Source: an uncultured Eggerthellaceae bacterium
GTDB taxonomy: Bacteria > Actinomycetota > Coriobacteriia > Coriobacteriales > Eggerthellaceae
DNA length: 6,164 nucleotides
Reading direction: 5' to 3'
Assembly (NCBI GenBank): GCA_946631805.1
Contig: CAMPAJ010000106.1
Coordinates: forward strand, 1 to 6,164
Below the pieces are notes generated by a model. The model was given only the letters and a program-made list of their open reading frames with translations, did not search any database and had not been told where the DNA came from. A program made the translations under genes and the position numbers. The number at the start of each line of letters is the position of its first letter. Position 1 is the first letter of the stretch. This document shows, piece after piece, positions 3,890-6,164 of the stretch.

Positions 3890-4738
3890 ATGAAGAAAAT
3901 CACTCGACGTACATTCGTGTCTGCAGGCGCCGCTTTCACGCTCGCTGGCGCATTGGCACTCACCGGCTGCGGCGGTTCTGCTGGCTCCTCCAACGGCGGA
4001 GACCTTTCCGGCACCATCTCCACCAATGGCTCCACTTCCATGGAAAAGGTCGTCGGCTCGCTTTCCGAGGCATTCATGTCCGAGAACCCCGGCGTCACCA
4101 TTACGTACGACGCAACTGGCTCTGGCACGGGCATCGAGTGCGCTTCCAACGGCAGCGCCGATATCGGGCTCGCATCCCGAGCGCTGAAGGACGGGGAGAC
4201 CGGCCTGACTGAGGTCACCGTTGCGCTCGATGGCATCGCGGTTGTCGTCAATGCCGACTGCGGAGTCGAAGACCTGACCGTCGAGCAGATTGCGGACATC
4301 TTTACCGGCAAGATCACCAACTGGTCCCAAGTCGGCGGCGCTGATTTGGAAATCGCCTGCATCGGCCGTGAGAGCGGCTCTGGCACCCGCGACGGTTTCG
4401 AGTCCGTTACCAAAACCAAGGACAAATGCGTTCTGAGCCAGGAGCTCACCTCCACCGGTGCGGTACTGACCGCAGTTGCTAGCTCCAAGAATGCCATCGG
4501 CTACGCATCCCTTTCCGCCCTCGAGGATCAAAAGGGCGTCAAGGCCGTTACCGTCGGCGGTGTCGTATGTTCGGAGAAAACCATCCTCGACGGCAGTTAT
4601 GCAATCCAGCGCCCCTTCAACCTGATCGTGAAGGAAGGCAGCGAGCTCTCCGCGCAGGCTCAGGCATTCGTTGACTTCGCTACCAGCAAGACCGCAGCAG
4701 ACCTGATCCGCGGTGCCGGTGCGGTCCCCATCGCTTAA
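3890..4738 (+). CDS. pstS: Phosphate ABC transporter substrate-binding lipoprotein PstS
   Basis: PstS captures inorganic phosphate outside the membrane and delivers it to the PstC-PstA channel. The 282-residue product has a basic N-terminus, a hydrophobic core and a lipobox LTGC at 24-27, so Cys27 should be lipidated and anchor it to the membrane. TRRTFV (5-10) resembles a twin-arginine motif, so export by Tat is possible. The mature protein carries the phosphate-binding signature loops: GSTSM (47-51), GSGTG (77-81), ADIGLASR (90-97), GRESGSGTRDGF (159-170) and NAIGYASL (201-208). FTGKITNW (138-145) is typical of the family. Length is normal and nothing is missing. AAAGGA precedes the ATG by five bases. 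It heads the pst operon and is followed by an attenuator-like hairpin. Pho-box-like repeats upstream suggest induction by phosphate shortage. Confidence 0.95.
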   Translation: MKKITRRTFVSAGAAFTLAGALALTGCGGSAGSSNGGDLSGTISTNGSTSMEKVVGSLSEAFMSENPGVTITYDATGSGTGIECASNGSADIGLASRALKDGETGLTEVTVALDGIAVVVNADCGVEDLTVEQIADIFTGKITNWSQVGGADLEIACIGRESGSGTRDGFESVTKTKDKCVLSQELTSTGAVLTAVASSKNAIGYASLSALEDQKGVKAVTVGGVVCSEKTILDGSYAIQRPFNLIVKEGSELSAQAQAFVDFATSKTAADLIRGAGAVPIA

Positions 4739-4757
4739 AGACCCCTCCCCTCCTCAT

Positions 4758-4790
4758 GGGCGGAGCCCGCAAGGGCTTCGCCCTTTCTTC
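4758..4790 (+). terminator. Attenuator-like hairpin between pstS and pstC
   Basis: GGGCGGAGCCC (4758-4768) and GGGCTTCGCCC (4773-4783) pair over 11 bp with one G-U wobble, closed by a GCAA tetraloop and followed by TTTCTTC. The form is that of a partial rho-independent terminator. Placed right after pstS, it should leave PstS made in excess of the permease subunits, or protect the 3' end of a pstS-only message. Confidence 0.7.
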
Positions 4791-4813
4791 ACATCAAGCA
4801 AAAGGACTGATAT

Positions 4814-5680
4814 ATGAACACAAAGAACAAGCCGATGGAAAGGGTGTTCCACGGGGCCTTCCTTACCTGTGGCCTCCTCTCGGTTGCCTTCGTCTTTGGG
4901 ATCACCGCCTACCTCATCGTCTCTGGTGTGCCGGCGATTGCCAAAGTCGGCCTTGGCAACTTCCTGCTAGGTCAGCTCTGGGACCCTGGAAAAGAGCAGT
5001 TTGGGATCTTTCCCTTTATTCTCACCAGCGTGTACGGCACTATCGGCGCAATGGTGATGGGCCTGCCCCTGGGGCTGCTCACCGCGCTTTACCTCTCCAA
5101 GTTTGCCGGCAAGACCGCAAGTCGCATCATCCGCTCTGCGGTTGAGATGCTGGCGGGAATTCCCTCCGTCGTGTATGGCCTCGTGGGCATGATCGTGCTG
5201 GTTCCCGCAATCCAGGCCTCATTCAACCTCTCATCCGGAGCAACGCTCTTGGCGGCCATTGTCGTACTCACGGTTATGGTCCTCCCTTATACCGTCAACG
5301 TCTCATCTGCTGCTCTCGATGCGGTTCCACGTGAATACGAGGAAGGCAGTTTGGCGTTGGGTGCAACCGAGACCGAAACCTACTTCAAGATCTCCGTCCG
5401 CACTGCGCGCAGCGGCATCGCAGCGGCTGCAGTCCAGGGCGCGGGTCGCGCTTTGGGCGAAGCGATGGCAATCATCATGGTTGCCGGAAATGTCGCCAAC
5501 ATGCCCCAGCTGTTCGGCTCCGTGCGCTTCCTGACCACGGCCATCGTCAGCGAGATGTCCTACGCACCTTACGGCAGCCTTCATCGCGAGGCGTTGTTTT
5601 CCATCGGCCTCGTTCTCTTCGTTTTCATCGTGTTGGCGAACATCGTGCTCAACCTCATCGCCCGCAGGGAGGTGAAGTAG
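4814..5680 (+). CDS. pstC: Phosphate ABC transporter permease PstC
   Basis: One of the two membrane subunits that form the phosphate channel with PstA. The 288-residue product is very hydrophobic, with about six membrane segments (roughly 17-40, 66-94, 113-133, 143-165, 214-230, 260-284). The ABC-permease coupling loop, VPREYEEGSLALGATETETYF (171-191, with the conserved EG and LGA), should contact the ATPase PstB. QGAGRALGEAMAI (208-220) is strongly typical of PstC. AGIPSVVYGLVG (114-125) is also conserved in PstC and PstA. AAAGGA lies seven bases before the ATG. Length is normal and the gene looks intact. It lies 75 bases behind pstS, past the attenuator-like hairpin, and its stop codon abuts the pstA start, implying translational coupling. 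Confidence 0.95.
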   Translation: MNTKNKPMERVFHGAFLTCGLLSVAFVFGITAYLIVSGVPAIAKVGLGNFLLGQLWDPGKEQFGIFPFILTSVYGTIGAMVMGLPLGLLTALYLSKFAGKTASRIIRSAVEMLAGIPSVVYGLVGMIVLVPAIQASFNLSSGATLLAAIVVLTVMVLPYTVNVSSAALDAVPREYEEGSLALGATETETYFKISVRTARSGIAAAAVQGAGRALGEAMAIIMVAGNVANMPQLFGSVRFLTTAIVSEMSYAPYGSLHREALFSIGLVLFVFIVLANIVLNLIARREVK

Positions 5681-6164
5681 ATGGAAGCGAAGATCAGCGC
5701 ACGCCGCAGGATCAAATCCGCGCTGCTCAAGGGCCTGGTTCTTGCCAGTGGCGTAATCGTTTGCCTGCTGCTGGCGGCCGTGATTGGCTATATCCTTTAC
5801 CGAGGCGTGCCCGGCATCACCGCAGAGTTGCTCACTACTCAAAGCAGCTTCGTGCAAGATACCATCGGCATCCTTCCCAATATCCTCAACACCCTCTACA
5901 TCGTGTTGGTGGCTATGGTTATCGTCATTCCCTTGGGCGTAGGCGCCGCGGTTTACCTGAGCGAATACGCCCGCAACGGCAAACTCGTTCGGTTGATTGG
6001 CTTTGCCGTGGAGACGCTCACGGGCATTCCCTCCATCATCTTCGGCCTCGTTGGCATGCTCTTCTTCATCCAGCTGATGGGCCTCAAGGCGGGAATTCTC
6101 GCAGGTGGTCTTACGCTGGTTGTCATGGTATTGCCCACTATCATTTCAAACACGCTGGAGAGCC
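5681..6164 (+). CDS. pstA: Phosphate ABC transporter permease PstA, 5' part
   Basis: The second channel subunit of the Pst phosphate importer; the frame is open to the right edge, giving the first 161 residues of a family usually 270-300 long. A basic N-terminus (RRRIKSALLKG) precedes membrane segments at about 18-40, 68-95, 113-131 and 136-155. ILPNILNTLYIV (64-75), PLGVGAAVYLSEYA (84-97) and ETLTGIPSIIFGLVG (111-125) are classic PstA motifs, and GGLTLVVMVLPTII (142-155) precedes the coupling-loop region lost at the edge. The ATG follows the pstC stop codon with no gap. Its ribosome binding site, AGGGAGGTG at 5667-5675, lies inside the end of pstC, so translation is probably coupled. pstB, and often phoU, would be expected downstream. 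Confidence 0.95.
   Translation, partial: MEAKISARRRIKSALLKGLVLASGVIVCLLLAAVIGYILYRGVPGITAELLTTQSSFVQDTIGILPNILNTLYIVLVAMVIVIPLGVGAAVYLSEYARNGKLVRLIGFAVETLTGIPSIIFGLVGMLFFIQLMGLKAGILAGGLTLVVMVLPTIISNTLES

Noticed and set aside
3890..4531. Minus-strand frames antisense to pstS
   Set aside because: The sense strand encodes an unmistakable PstS with lipobox and phosphate loops; the antisense frames are shadows.
1..6164. tRNA gene as an integration target
   Set aside because: I looked for T-arm GGTTCGAATCC-like sequences and cloverleaf arms at the accessory-region edges and saw none. The GGGTTCGTATACGAA at 41-55 is a palindrome inside the RibF-like frame.

Overview
The window looks like a junction between a small accessory or mobile-element-like region (about 1-3500) and a conserved chromosomal operon for high-affinity phosphate uptake (about 3750 to the right edge). 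The GC-rich coding, strong AAGGAGG-type ribosome binding sites and Pst arrangement suggest a high-GC Gram-positive, perhaps a gut Coriobacteriia-like actinobacterium. That placement is an inference from style; there is no rRNA or other taxonomic marker.

Left edge (1-361): a 46-residue C-terminal tail, open at the left edge, resembles the end of the FMN adenylyltransferase domain of RibF. It stops without a riboflavin kinase domain. About 220 bases without a convincing gene follow, carrying an 8-bp hairpin and a perfect 14-bp inverted repeat.

Accessory block (362-2631): two unrecognised genes on the minus strand (221 and 78 residues) form an operon. Each is preceded by a GC-rich hairpin and a good ribosome binding site. 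A WYL-domain transcriptional regulator of 333 residues is read divergently. The roughly 300-base space between them holds four CGGAAA half-sites in alternating orientation, a plausible operator region. WYL proteins often control genes on mobile elements and defence islands, so the two-gene module is the best candidate here for an undescribed function. Nothing in the sequence reveals that function.

Repeat-rich gap and orphan gene (2632-3889): a possible terminator and a stretch of short direct and inverted repeats look like a recombination or attachment region. No integrase or transposase is present. A 146-residue acidic orphan gene lies on the minus strand, and its ribosome binding site can pair with an upstream C-run. 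About 500 gene-free bases follow, with a GAGTACA repeat cluster and a Pho-box-like set of 11-bp-spaced TGAC repeats.

Pst operon (3890-6164): pstS (phosphate-binding lipoprotein), an attenuator-like hairpin, pstC (permease) and the first 161 codons of pstA (second permease), which runs off the right edge. PstS captures phosphate outside the membrane and passes it to the PstC-PstA channel. The ATPase PstB is expected just beyond the window.
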